Position numbers and translations under genes: made by a program | DNA from: Paenibacillus macerans | Lineage (GTDB): Bacteria > Bacillota > Bacilli > Paenibacillales > Paenibacillaceae | Direction of reading: 5' to 3' | Assembly: GCF_900454495.1 (NCBI RefSeq) | Contig: NZ_UGSI01000002.1 | Location: forward strand, 1,399,001 to 1,463,000 | Length of the DNA: 64,000 nucleotides | Notes under the pieces: generated by a model | Told to the model about the DNA's origin: nothing | Seen by the model: the letters and a program-made list of their open reading frames with translations, nothing else | Database searches by the model: none | Part shown: positions 1 through 8,439 of the stretch, in pieces | Position numbering within the stretch: the first letter of the stretch is position 1 | Layout: each line of letters starts with the position of its first letter

Positions 1-136
1 TCGTTCCGCGGCCAATCGCCATAATAGCAATAACGGCCCCGATCCCGATGATAATCCCTAGCATCGTCAGGACCGTACGGAGCAGATTGCCGCGCAGACT
101 GCTCAGCGCTACACGAATCGTCTCCAGCATATTCAT
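1..136 (-). CDS. MacB/FtsX-type ABC transporter permease, N-terminal part
   Basis: Only the first 45 codons are in the window; the gene runs off the left edge. The translation starts MNMLETIRVALSSLRGN and continues into a hydrophobic segment rich in Ile and Gly (LTMLGIIIGIGAVIAIM), which is how MacB and YknZ-type permeases begin: a short amphipathic helix, then the first membrane span before the periplasmic/extracellular MacB domain. The start overlaps the stop of the ATPase gene by 4 bp (ATGA), so the two are translationally coupled. Together with that ATPase and the HlyD-like adaptor it should form a tripartite exporter. The substrate is unknown. The family call rests on the N-terminus and on context. 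Confidence 0.8.
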   Translation of the reverse strand, partial: MNMLETIRVALSSLRGNLLRTVLTMLGIIIGIGAVIAIMAIGRGT

Positions 137-855
137 TCCTCTGCCACTTCCCTTCGCGCGATTCTCCGGTTCTCCACCGGATGATCCTGTTCTATTTGGC
201 CGTCGCGAAAGTGAATCAGCCGCTTGGCGTACTCCGACACCTCAATATCATGGGTAACCAGTACGATAGTCTTGCCGTTGTCATTCAGATCCTGAAAGAT
301 CTCCATAATTTCTTGGCTGGTCCGCGAGTCCAGCGCCCCTGTCGGTTCATCCGCCAGCAGGATCACGGGATTGGTGACAAGCGCTCTGGCAATAGAAACA
401 CGCTGCTGCTGTCCGCCTGACAGCTCGTTAGGCTTATTGTACATCCGCTCTGCCAATCCGACATTCGCCAGCGCCTCCATCGCACGTTCACGCCGCTCCC
501 GGGCCGGTACGCCCGCATAAAGCATGGGTAATTCTACATTGGCAAGTGCCGTAGATCGCGGGAGCAGATGAAATTTTTGGAACACGAAGCCGATCTTCTC
601 ATTGCGGATATACGCCAGCTCATTTTCACGAGCGTCCAGAATGGAGTATCCGTCCAGATAGAACTCGCCAGAGGTAGGCGAATCCAGGCAGCCCATCACA
701 TTCATCATGCTGGATTTGCCTGAACCCGACGGACCCATGACAGCGACGAATTCTCCTTCCGTAATGGACAGACTAACGTCCCGGAGCGCATGAATTTCCT
801 GATCGCCTACATGATATATCTTTTTCAGATTTTTAATCTCCATTACATAATTCAT
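133..855 (-). CDS. ABC transporter ATP-binding protein, MacB/LolD/YknY family
   Basis: 240 residues, the usual length for stand-alone LolD/YknY ATPases. Walker A GPSGSGKSS at 41-49, Q-loop in VFQKFHLLP near 91-99, signature LSGGQQQR at 145-152, Walker B VILLADEPT at 164-172 and the H-loop in VTHD near 200. It energises export through the partner permease (1-136) and the adaptor (852-2309). The start overlaps the adaptor stop by 4 bp, and a GGGAGGAG ribosome binding site sits upstream. A second Met at codon 5 could also start the protein. Family membership is clear; the substrate is not. Confidence 0.93.
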   Translation of the reverse strand: MNYVMEIKNLKKIYHVGDQEIHALRDVSLSITEGEFVAVMGPSGSGKSSMMNVMGCLDSPTSGEFYLDGYSILDARENELAYIRNEKIGFVFQKFHLLPRSTALANVELPMLYAGVPARERRERAMEALANVGLAERMYNKPNELSGGQQQRVSIARALVTNPVILLADEPTGALDSRTSQEIMEIFQDLNDNGKTIVLVTHDIEVSEYAKRLIHFRDGQIEQDHPVENRRIARREVAEE

Positions 856-2309
856 GGGAAGACAGCTCCTCCCGAGGCATCCATCATTCCGGCGCCTCCC
901 GGAGCAGGGATGACAACGGTGTCGCCCTCATTGACCCCCGACTTCAGCTCTACGCGGTCTGTAGTGTAGAGTCCCAGCTCGACAGGCTTAAATTCAAAGA
1001 CAGACGTATTGGAAGGATCGGCGGCGACATAGACTCCGTCTGCTCCCCCGTCCGATTGGATGGCGGTCACGGGGACGAACAAGACATTTTCACGCTTGCT
1101 GAGCTCGATCGCGATATTCATAATCATTCCCGTCTTCAGCTTGTTGTCCAAATTAGAGATAGATATCTCCGCCGGATAGGCATTTACACCCTCCTCTGTA
1201 GCGACTTCGGGAGAGATGAAGGTGACGGTGCCCGCGAATTCCTCGCCAGGATAAGCCGTAGTAGTCAGAATGGCTTTCTGTCCGGTTTTTACCTTAACAA
1301 TGTCACTCTGGTTGATCTTGGTCGCAATCTTCAGGTCATTGGAATTGGAGTTGTTCATTACGATGAACGGAGCCGTGGGGCTTGTCCCCACGTCGCCATT
1401 GACCTTGAGGATGACACCATCCCAGGGAGCTGTAATCTGAAGTTTGTTCAGCTCACTGCGCTTTTGCTCCAGATCGGTCTCAGCACGGCTAATGTCGATG
1501 CGCAGATTCTCCAGTGTATCCGCCTCCGGCGGGGCCTTGAGCTTTTTAAGCTCTAATTGGGCGGTACGGTAGGACAACTCCGCATCCTCAATGCTGCTCT
1601 CAATCTGATCGCGGGTCTTGCGTACCTGCAGCTCCGTAGCGTCATAACTGGCTTGCGCCTTCTCCCACGCTTGCTCCGCTTCCGCCATCTCCTTGGCGGA
1701 GACGGCCCCGGACTCGTTTAGGAATTTTTGATCTTCATAGGTTTTCCTTGCCAGTTCCAGATCGCTTTTGGCCGTCTTGAGCCGCTCCTCGGCCTCCTGA
1801 AGATCATAGCTTTTCTTGGCATTTTCCAGTGCTTTCGCGGCTTTTTGCACATTCAATTCCTGCAGTTCCACTTCGGTTTCCTTTGGTCCTTTGGTCGCCT
1901 CGGCCAGCTTGGAACGGGCCATACGCAGCGTATCCTCGGCATTCTGAATTTGCAGCTTTGCTTCCGTATCGTTCAACCGGGCCAGGAGTTGTCCCTTTTT
2001 CACCTGATCTCCGACCTTGACATTCACCTCGGCCAGCTTGTCCGTGCTGGTGCTGTTGAAGTTCAGATTCACCTCTTTGGAGGCTTTGACTGTTCCGGTG
2101 ACGGACAGCGTCTCGGTGATGTCCCCGCGCTTCACGACGATCGCTTCGTTAGGGATCGCTGCCATCTCTGGCGCGGATTTATGCATTGAGCTATATATGG
2201 CAGCTCCGCCGCCACCGAGCGCGAGCAGCACGGCGAGGCTGATTATCCATTTTTTGCGGCGTTTCTTGCGTAATTGCTGTAGCGCGTTGTTCATTTGGTT
2301 CTGCGACAT
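852..2309 (-). CDS. HlyD/MacA-type membrane fusion (adaptor) protein of an ABC exporter
   Basis: 485 residues from the chosen start. The start at 2309 is preceded by AGGAGG (2317-2322) at 7 nt; a longer in-frame extension to 2462 runs through a duplicated hairpin repeat and is unlikely to be coding. Residues 1-35 are basic then hydrophobic (a membrane anchor). Two biotinyl-lipoyl-like halves (TLSVTGTVKASKEVNLNF... and DGVILKVNGDVGTSPTAP) flank a long Lys/Glu/Ala-rich helical hairpin at roughly 135-310, followed by beta-barrel and membrane-proximal domains. This is the YknX/MacA layout. It links the MacB-type permease to the outside and, in Gram-negatives, to TolC. A TolC-like gene lies just upstream in the same run. 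Possible substrates include peptides or antibiotics, but nothing here decides. Confidence 0.9.
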   Translation of the reverse strand: MSQNQMNNALQQLRKKRRKKWIISLAVLLALGGGGAAIYSSMHKSAPEMAAIPNEAIVVKRGDITETLSVTGTVKASKEVNLNFNSTSTDKLAEVNVKVGDQVKKGQLLARLNDTEAKLQIQNAEDTLRMARSKLAEATKGPKETEVELQELNVQKAAKALENAKKSYDLQEAEERLKTAKSDLELARKTYEDQKFLNESGAVSAKEMAEAEQAWEKAQASYDATELQVRKTRDQIESSIEDAELSYRTAQLELKKLKAPPEADTLENLRIDISRAETDLEQKRSELNKLQITAPWDGVILKVNGDVGTSPTAPFIVMNNSNSNDLKIATKINQSDIVKVKTGQKAILTTTAYPGEEFAGTVTFISPEVATEEGVNAYPAEISISNLDNKLKTGMIMNIAIELSKRENVLFVPVTAIQSDGGADGVYVAADPSNTSVFEFKPVELGLYTTDRVELKSGVNEGDTVVIPAPGGAGMMDASGGAVFP

Positions 2310-2325
2310 GTAACTTCCTCCTGAA

Positions 2326-2446
2326 AGTTTTGTGAGCATTGCTTCTTGAATCGGCTTCGTACAAAACTCGCATCGAAAGCATAAACTCAGTTTTGTGAGC
2401 GTTGCTTCCTGAACCGGCTCCGTACCAAAACTCGCTTCGGAAGCAT
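2326..2446. repeat. Tandem pair of about 57-bp hairpin repeats between two operon genes
   Basis: Two imperfect direct copies, 2326-2382 and 2389-2446, differ at about eight positions. Each begins AGTTTTGTGAGC, later has ACAAAACTCGC and ends in AGCAT, so AGTTTTGT can pair with ACAAAACT around a loop of about 29 nt. They fill nearly the whole space between the TolC-like stop (2450) and the adaptor ribosome binding site (2317-2322). In mRNA of the minus strand they would make two successive stem-loops that could stabilise or tune the transcript. Confidence 0.75.
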
Positions 2447-2449
2447 TGG

Positions 2450-3583
2450 CTAACTGCTCCAAGGTTTGTTCAAGGTATAATTGGACTGGATCAGTCTCGT
2501 GGCAAGCTCGCTAATTTGCTGCTTCAATTGATCGACGCTCAGGCGAGCTTTGATCAACTCTAGTTCTACGATCAGGCCGCGTTCCCACTTCTTCTGAGCC
2601 AGTTCTAGGTCAGCCTGGGCAATCTTCAGATCTTCGTGCAGTTGTACGTATTTTTTCTGTTCTTCTTGCAGCGCGGTATAGAGAGATCTTACCGATTCGG
2701 CAAATTCGTCCTTGCCGTTGGTCAGCGCCTCATTAGCATTTTTCAAATCCAGCTTGACCATTTCATAATCTTCGGATGTTCCTTGGAAATTATAATAATG
2801 CAGACTAATCTTTGCATTTTTGACAGCGTCCTGCAGCTGCCAGATGGTTGGATTGTTTTGAAGCAAGCCTGTAATATGCGCCTCGATATTCATGGGCTCG
2901 GGCTCCTGGTAAACCGGATAATCCACAAGATGAAAAACCGTCCCCTTCGGCTTGTTCATCAAGGTGTTCAGCTCGTCCCTGGCCTTTTGCAGATCGGTTT
3001 TGCGCTCCTCCAATGTCCGCTCGGCATCCGAACGCGCCTTCGTGCTTTCGATCTTGCCCTTCTCCGAGATGAGTCCCCGGGATAGCTTGGCGATCGCAAT
3101 GCGCTCCTCCAGCTTGGCGATTTGAGCGGACTCCTGAGCGACATTGACCTGATTCTCGGCTGTGATAATGGCGTAATAGGCCTTTATGGTCTGAAAATAA
3201 ACCTTATCTTTGGCAAATTCAGTCTGCTTCTTGGCGGACAGGTAGGACAGATTAGCGGAGGTGTAGTCTCTCCAAGCAGCGTTGTTGGCTGTAGAATCCG
3301 ATTCTTCCAAATTCGACGGAAGTTGTAAGTAGCCCAGGGCATTGGTGCTCTTTTTTAGCTCCAGATCTTTGCGTTCGAGGTCCTGAGCGGCTGTCTTCAA
3401 GGTGTAGCTGTTGGCCTGAGCCCATGCGTTGGCTTGGTCGAGAGTAAGCTCCTGCTGCTGAGCGCTGTCGCTTATATTGGCTGTCTGTGCTATATCTTCT
3501 ATGTTAGACGCGGCAGCTGACGGCGCACTAAAGACAGCGGACAACGACAGAAACAGCACGGCTGCGGCTGCTTGATGTTTCAT
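2450..3583 (-). CDS. TolC-family-like secreted or surface protein
   Basis: 377 residues. The start at 3583 has GGAG at 7 nt; a longer frame to 3631 lacks a good site. Residues 1-28 form a signal peptide (MKHQAAAAVLFLSLSAVFSA then Ala/Ser). The rest is almost all helical with two similar halves (LTLDQANAWAQANS... and EEQKKYVQLHEDLKIAQADLELAQKKW), the repeated architecture of TolC/OEP proteins. At 377 residues it is shorter than classical TolC (about 470). Paenibacillaceae have no outer membrane, so its partner and location are open: it may span or bind the thick wall as an extension of the MacAB-type pump encoded next. Family assignment is moderate; role is inferred from context. Confidence 0.72.
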   Translation of the reverse strand: MKHQAAAAVLFLSLSAVFSAPSAAASNIEDIAQTANISDSAQQQELTLDQANAWAQANSYTLKTAAQDLERKDLELKKSTNALGYLQLPSNLEESDSTANNAAWRDYTSANLSYLSAKKQTEFAKDKVYFQTIKAYYAIITAENQVNVAQESAQIAKLEERIAIAKLSRGLISEKGKIESTKARSDAERTLEERKTDLQKARDELNTLMNKPKGTVFHLVDYPVYQEPEPMNIEAHITGLLQNNPTIWQLQDAVKNAKISLHYYNFQGTSEDYEMVKLDLKNANEALTNGKDEFAESVRSLYTALQEEQKKYVQLHEDLKIAQADLELAQKKWERGLIVELELIKARLSVDQLKQQISELATRLIQSNYTLNKPWSS

Positions 3584-3718
3584 GGAGATGCTCCTTTCAA
3601 GATGGAGAAGTATAAGAGGATGAACTTGCATTATAACCTAAAATATTATAATTGGCAGTTGTATCCGTCTCGGTCGCAATTGTATCCAAGTTGTAAAATA
3701 TGAGTATGTTATGCCGTG

Positions 3719-4873
3719 TTACCAGGCGCGGAACGTGAAGCGGTAAATCTCGCTTTTTTCCATAGAGCTGCTCACAACAAAGAGATTGTCGCCGTTCCAT
3801 TTCAGATTGACAAAATTATCGATATTACGATACACCACCGTGTCCGACAATAACTTGTCGCCGTCAAGATAAGCCATGTGCAGCTCATTTTTTTGGTTTT
3901 CAAGCGCCGTAAAATAAGCAATCCGGGATTCATCTTCATTTAGGTCGAAGCTCCAGATGTTGCCTTTCATCAGAAGATCGAACCGCTTTGAGGCGGCTTG
4001 GTATATGAATAGCCCCGGCACCTTGTTCACAGTGCCCTGAACCAGTATATCGCCGTTCTTGAGCACTCTGAATTGCTGTATAGCCTCCGCGGGGGTGCAC
4101 GCAACTGGATTGTTCCGGCCATTCACGGGAAAGCGGTATACCATGGTCGTGTTATTCCAGCCGACAAGAGTATAAAAGTACTGCAAATCCCGGCTGAACT
4201 CAATATTGAAGAGAATCCACACGTCATCCGGATTCCGGATATGATTCTCCTTGGCAACCAGCTTTATGATTTCTTCATCGCTGTATATTAAGCGTTTCTT
4301 GTCTGAATTTAAATCGATCATTTTGAATACGAGATTATCGTGCCCGATGTAGGCGTCGTTGCCGATATACTCCCGGTAAAAAGAATTGTCATCAGCCAGT
4401 TTCCGCCGCTGTCCGGATTTCATATTGTACTCATAGGTTGTTTGCTGTGCTTGCGGTGAGCGATATTCGGAAAAGATCATCTTCTTCCGATCGGGGCTCA
4501 AGACTACGCCGTAATCGGTGTTCGTCGCGAGATCCCTCACATGGTTGTCATCCAGTTTAAGCATGGAAATTTTGATGCCGGTATAAGAGTTTTCCGGCCG
4601 GTTCAGGATCAAGGTGTTTTGATCAGCGACTTCAAAATCGTAGATGGCAAAATCATTGGGCAGCTTGATTGCGGCCTCAATCTGAACCGTACTGTTTGGC
4701 GGAGGGGCGAGACGGCTGCTGAATTGCGCTTCCGGGAGAATGACCGTCCTCAGTTTGGAACCGTTCATGTCGAACAAACCGCCGACCCCGAATATGCCGC
4801 CGACAAAGGCGGCCAGCAAAATGGTCAATAGGAGCACATCGCGATGTTTTGTCCAGAATTCCCGGTTCTTCAT
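3719..4873 (-). CDS. Membrane-anchored WD40/TolB-like beta-propeller protein
   Basis: 384 residues from Met at 4873, which overlaps the kinase stop as ATGA; an in-frame ATG three codons earlier has the GGGAG too close. Residues about 10-30 are a membrane anchor (VLLLTILLAAFVGGIFGVGG). The exposed part shows repeated TolB-like blades: 'LILNRPENSY', 'GVVLSPDRKKMIFSEY', 'IAYFTALENQKNELHMA' and 'NLKWNGDNLFVVSSS'. No catalytic motif is visible. Placed between the kinase and the TolC-like gene, it is probably a sensor accessory or an assembly factor for the exporter. I do not recognise a named family. Confidence 0.75.
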   Translation of the reverse strand: MKNREFWTKHRDVLLLTILLAAFVGGIFGVGGLFDMNGSKLRTVILPEAQFSSRLAPPPNSTVQIEAAIKLPNDFAIYDFEVADQNTLILNRPENSYTGIKISMLKLDDNHVRDLATNTDYGVVLSPDRKKMIFSEYRSPQAQQTTYEYNMKSGQRRKLADDNSFYREYIGNDAYIGHDNLVFKMIDLNSDKKRLIYSDEEIIKLVAKENHIRNPDDVWILFNIEFSRDLQYFYTLVGWNNTTMVYRFPVNGRNNPVACTPAEAIQQFRVLKNGDILVQGTVNKVPGLFIYQAASKRFDLLMKGNIWSFDLNEDESRIAYFTALENQKNELHMAYLDGDKLLSDTVVYRNIDNFVNLKWNGDNLFVVSSSMEKSEIYRFTFRAW

Positions 4874-6330
4874 GCCGGCCATTCTCCCGGAAGATGGATG
4901 TGTACCTGTGTCCCTAGGTTCACTGCACTTAACATTTGGACGGTTCCTCCATGCTGTTCTATTGTATTTTTTACGATGGACAAGCCGAGGCCTGCGCTTC
5001 CTCTCTCTTTTCTGTTCACCCCGTTCACCCGGTAAAACGGCTCAAGCACATGTTTCAACGCCTCTTCACTGATGCCTTCCCCCTGATCGCTGATCACGAT
5101 ATAAGCCGAATTGCCCGACCGGAACGACCGGACTTCGATCATCGAATTAACATATCCGTACTTAACAGAGTTATCGAGCACATTTAGGAACGCTTCCTTG
5201 AGCTTATGACGATCGCCCTGGATATGGAGGTTCTCCTCCAGTTCATAATGGATGGCGATATTATATTTGCCCGCCTTGATCGCCATGTCCTCGCAGGCTT
5301 CCCGAACGACCTTCGACACATCGATCCGTTCGAACCGATAGGCCTGCATCGCGGCGGACGCTACGGAAAATTCCAAAATATCCGCAACCATCGCGTTCAG
5401 GCGCCTGCTTTCATTAATAATGTAGTCCAAGCCCTTGTCGAAAAACGCTTTGTCCGTAAATCCATTATCCCGCAATATTTGGGCATACCCCAAAATGGTG
5501 GTCAACGGCGTTTTTAATTCATGGGTCACATTGTCAAAAAATAATTTGCTGCGCGCCTGCACCTGTTTTACCTCATCTCGTTCACGTTCAATCACGTCGA
5601 TCTGCTCCCGCACGCGGTTGATCATGACATTGAAGCTGGAAGCCAGTTCGCCAATCTCGTCTTTCGTGGAGATGTTGACGTCCGCATTCAGGTTGCCCTG
5701 CGCCACTTGTACCGCGCGTTTAGTGAGCACGCGAACCGGTCTGGTAATTTGCCGGGAAATGAAGACGGATGCGATAAATACAAATACAAAAATGACCGCC
5801 GCCAAATATTTGACCGTATTTTGAAAGCGTAAATGCCGTTTGAACAGCTCCGTATAATTTTTCTCCAATTGAATAATGCCGATGACTTGCCGGCCGGACA
5901 TGACGGGAAAGGACAGGCTGGAGATGAGCTTACCTTTCTGCATCGATGTGGAGTACGCGATCTGCGAATTGGCGGCAGACTGTATATCCGGCCGTTCGGA
6001 GGCAATTACGGCAGGGCTGGAAGACGCGTTATACGGAGAAGCATCCGGGTGATAAAGCGTAACCTTGCCGCCCGCCGCGGCCCCGATCTGCTCCTCCAGG
6101 TCCCGGCTTCCCGCCTCCAGCGACTTTTCGTTCAATCGTTTGTTATGAATCAGGAAATATTGATTGAGCGCAATGTCCAGATTTTTTTTGACCTGAATCA
6201 TGTCTTCGTGCACTTCCCGGTACATGTTCTCTTCGCCCACTTTGTTTGAAAGGATGAGCAGGGAAGAGAAGCCGATAAATACGATGACCGAAAAAAGGGA
6301 AACCATTTTGAACTGGATCGTCCACTTCAT
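4870..6330 (-). CDS. Membrane sensor histidine kinase
   Basis: 486 residues. The start at 6330 overlaps the response-regulator stop (ATGA); an upstream frame extension to 6477 lies inside that gene and is rejected. TM1 at about 9-28, an extracellular sensor of about 140 residues, TM2 at about 173-192, HAMP at about 192-245 (ISRQITRPVRVL), HisKA with phospho-acceptor His270 in NVTHELKTPL, then HATPase_c with N-box NVLDNSVKYG, G1 DQGEGIS and G2 GSAGLGLSIVK. It should phosphorylate the cognate regulator encoded immediately upstream. Context makes the downstream exporter the likely target, but the stimulus is unknown. Confidence 0.94.
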   Translation of the reverse strand: MKWTIQFKMVSLFSVIVFIGFSSLLILSNKVGEENMYREVHEDMIQVKKNLDIALNQYFLIHNKRLNEKSLEAGSRDLEEQIGAAAGGKVTLYHPDASPYNASSSPAVIASERPDIQSAANSQIAYSTSMQKGKLISSLSFPVMSGRQVIGIIQLEKNYTELFKRHLRFQNTVKYLAAVIFVFVFIASVFISRQITRPVRVLTKRAVQVAQGNLNADVNISTKDEIGELASSFNVMINRVREQIDVIERERDEVKQVQARSKLFFDNVTHELKTPLTTILGYAQILRDNGFTDKAFFDKGLDYIINESRRLNAMVADILEFSVASAAMQAYRFERIDVSKVVREACEDMAIKAGKYNIAIHYELEENLHIQGDRHKLKEAFLNVLDNSVKYGYVNSMIEVRSFRSGNSAYIVISDQGEGISEEALKHVLEPFYRVNGVNRKERGSAGLGLSIVKNTIEQHGGTVQMLSAVNLGTQVHIHLPGEWPA

Positions 6331-7040
6331 GTCCGCACCTGGGTGTCCAATCTGTAACCGACGCCGAACACCGTCTCGATAATGGAAGCTCCTTGACCGT
6401 CGCCGTCCAGTTTCTTGCGGATGCGCTGCACGTGTATGTCCACTGTACGGGTGTCGCCGGCAAAGTCGTATCCCCATACTTTGTCCAGCAGTTCGGATCG
6501 CGTAAACACCTTGCGGTTATGGCTTGCGAGAAAGAGCAGTAAGTCGTACTCCTTGTTTGTCAGTCCTGTGCGTTTTCCGTCCTTCCAAACCTCCCGCTCG
6601 TCCTTGCGAATCTCGATGTGCTTCCCCAAGCGAATAACCTCTAACGATTCAATTTCCAGCGTCTCGCTGATCAGATCGATTCGGCGGAATATCGCCCGGA
6701 TACGCGCCACGACCTCCCGAATATCGAACGGCTTGGTGATGTAATCGTCCGCTCCCAGCTCCATGCCCAGCACCTTGTCCAGCATATCCGACTTGGCCGT
6801 AATCATAATGACTGGCGTTTTCGCATCGGCTGACAGATGCCTGCAAATATCGAACCCGCTCATATCGGGCAGCATCAAATCCAGCAGCACCAGGTCGGGA
6901 TTGAGCCGGCTTAACATCTCAAGCCCTTCCGTCCCCGTCGCCGCTTCGTGGATCACGAACCCTTCCTTTCGCAAAGAATAAGACAATATGTCACGGATGG
7001 AATCTTCGTCCTCAATGATTAATAATTGCTTATGTCTCAT
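6327..7040 (-). CDS. OmpR/PhoB-family response regulator
   Basis: 237 residues from ATG at 7040. Receiver domain 1-115 with acidic pocket D11/E12, phospho-acceptor Asp54 (VLLDLMLPDM), the switch Thr in MITAKSD and Lys in ITKPFDI. C-terminal winged-helix DNA-binding domain from about 135, with the family signature TRSELLDKVWGYDFAGDTRTVDIHVQRIRKK region. A TTG ten codons earlier is a possible alternative start; AAGGA is only about 3 nt from the ATG, whereas GGGGAG lies about 13 nt away. First gene of the minus-strand run; with the kinase it forms a two-component system likely to control this operon. Confidence 0.94.
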   Translation of the reverse strand: MRHKQLLIIEDEDSIRDILSYSLRKEGFVIHEAATGTEGLEMLSRLNPDLVLLDLMLPDMSGFDICRHLSADAKTPVIMITAKSDMLDKVLGMELGADDYITKPFDIREVVARIRAIFRRIDLISETLEIESLEVIRLGKHIEIRKDEREVWKDGKRTGLTNKEYDLLLFLASHNRKVFTRSELLDKVWGYDFAGDTRTVDIHVQRIRKKLDGDGQGASIIETVFGVGYRLDTQVRT

Positions 7041-7222
7041 ATTCCTTTTAAATCTCCCCTGCTCTTGCAATTCGTCTTCTTATATATTTTGAAGCCAAGG
7101 CGAACAATTGAACAGAGGTCAGAGCAAAAATTTACAACTTCGATACAAATGCCGCGAGTTTCGAAACATCGATCCTGTATACTCAATTAGTTTAGGCAGA
7201 AAACTATGATTCATCTAAACCG

Positions 7223-7254
7223 AAAAGCAAGAGGAAAAATCCTCTTGCTTTTTT
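7223..7254 (+). terminator. Strong intrinsic terminator in the divergent space before mntA
   Basis: AGCAAGAGGA (7226-7235) pairs perfectly with TCCTCTTGCT (7240-7249) around AAAA, extended by flanking A/T pairs, with six T residues on the plus strand. No plus-strand gene lies upstream in the window, so it either ends a short untranslated RNA or works as an attenuator for mntA. The rest of 7041-7379 holds the promoters of the divergent genes but no gene. Confidence 0.7.
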
Positions 7255-7270
7255 GTATGCGCTGCGTGTA

Positions 7271-7290
7271 AAATTTGCATTAGGGAAACA
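7271..7290 (+). promoter_or_regulatory. Candidate MntR-type operator before mntA
   Basis: AAATTTGCATTAGGGAAACA lies 90 bp before the metal-transport SBP start. It resembles, from memory, the TTTGC...GGAAA pattern of Bacillus MntR sites and sits where a metal-dependent repressor of mntABCD would bind. No alignment was run. There is no MntR gene in the window. Confidence 0.4.
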
Positions 7291-7379
7291 TTTTTATATC
7301 TAGCTAAAAAACAGGCATCAGGAAAACAAGTGTTCACTGGGGAAACAACTAATCCAAAATAAGGGGATGAATTGGGGAA

Positions 7380-8363
7380 ATGAGCGAAAAGGACGAATGG
7401 AAGATCAAAAAAAGCCCGTTTCAGCGGGCCAAAATGACGCTGGGGATGCTGGCTTTAATCATTCTGGCGGCATGTTCGAAAGTAGAGGGGCAAGCCGATC
7501 TAACGCATCGGCACGATGACGGGACGCCGATTCAGGTCGTGTCGACGATCGGGATGATAACCGATGTGGTTCGGGAGGTCGGCGGGGAGGAAGTGGACGC
7601 AGCCGGGCTGATGGGCCCGGGCGTCGACCCCCACTTATATAAAGCGTCGCAAGGTGACGTGAAGAAGCTGGATGAGGCGGAGATTATTTTTTACGGCGGG
7701 CTGCACCTGGAAGGGAAAATGACGGAGATTTTCGAGAAGCTGGAGCAAAAGAAGCGGACGGTCGCCGTTTCCCAAAATATCGACCCTGCGCTGCTTAGAT
7801 CGGGCGAGGATGCGGGGGGCTCGCAATACGATCCGCACATCTGGTTCAACGTCCAGCACTGGATAACCGCGACCGAAACGATCCGCGACACGCTGATGGA
7901 GTACGATCCAAAGCACGCCGAGGTATACCGGCAGAACGCGGAGGCCTACATAGGGGAGCTGGAGCAACTGGATGCCGAAGTTAAACAACGGATCGCGGAA
8001 ATCCCCGAACAGGACCGGGTCCTGGTGACGGCGCACGACGCGTTCGGGTACTTCGGGGACGCTTACGGGATTAAGGTGATGGGGCTGCAGGGCATCAGCA
8101 CGGCGGCGGAATACGGTTCGAGGGATGTCAGCAAGCTGCGGGATTTTTTGGTGGAGAATCAAATTAAAGCGGTGTTCGTGGAATCGAGCATTCCGACCAA
8201 ATCGATGGAAGCCGTGATCGCCGGCGCCAAGGAAAAAGGGCATACGGTGAAGATCGGCGGGGAATTGTACTCCGATTCGCTGGGCGAACCCGGCGGCGAA
8301 GCGGATACGTACATCAAGATGGTCCGCCACAACGTAAACACCATCGTGGAAGCGTTGAAATAA
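7380..8363 (+). CDS. mntA: Metal ABC transporter substrate-binding lipoprotein (TroA/MntA type)
   Basis: 327 residues. Lipobox LAAC at 29-32, so it should be anchored by Cys32 outside the membrane. Cluster A-I metal ligands are visible: His85 (GVDPHLY), His153 (DPHIWF), His219 (TAHDAFGYF) and Asp299 (YSDSLGE), a His3Asp set as in TroA-type manganese/zinc binders. It would deliver Mn(II) (less likely Zn or Fe) to the two permeases encoded downstream. The Lys/Arg-rich N-terminus before the hydrophobic core is long; Met19 could be an alternative start but has no ribosome binding site. Substrate choice is inferred from ligands and operon order. Confidence 0.9.
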   Translation: MSEKDEWKIKKSPFQRAKMTLGMLALIILAACSKVEGQADLTHRHDDGTPIQVVSTIGMITDVVREVGGEEVDAAGLMGPGVDPHLYKASQGDVKKLDEAEIIFYGGLHLEGKMTEIFEKLEQKKRTVAVSQNIDPALLRSGEDAGGSQYDPHIWFNVQHWITATETIRDTLMEYDPKHAEVYRQNAEAYIGELEQLDAEVKQRIAEIPEQDRVLVTAHDAFGYFGDAYGIKVMGLQGISTAAEYGSRDVSKLRDFLVENQIKAVFVESSIPTKSMEAVIAGAKEKGHTVKIGGELYSDSLGEPGGEADTYIKMVRHNVNTIVEALK

Positions 8364-8439
8364 GAAACGTCAACCGGACGGCATATTTATTTCAAATGAA
8401 GCGGCGGCCAGCGCTGCCCGAAGAAACGAGGCGATTAAA

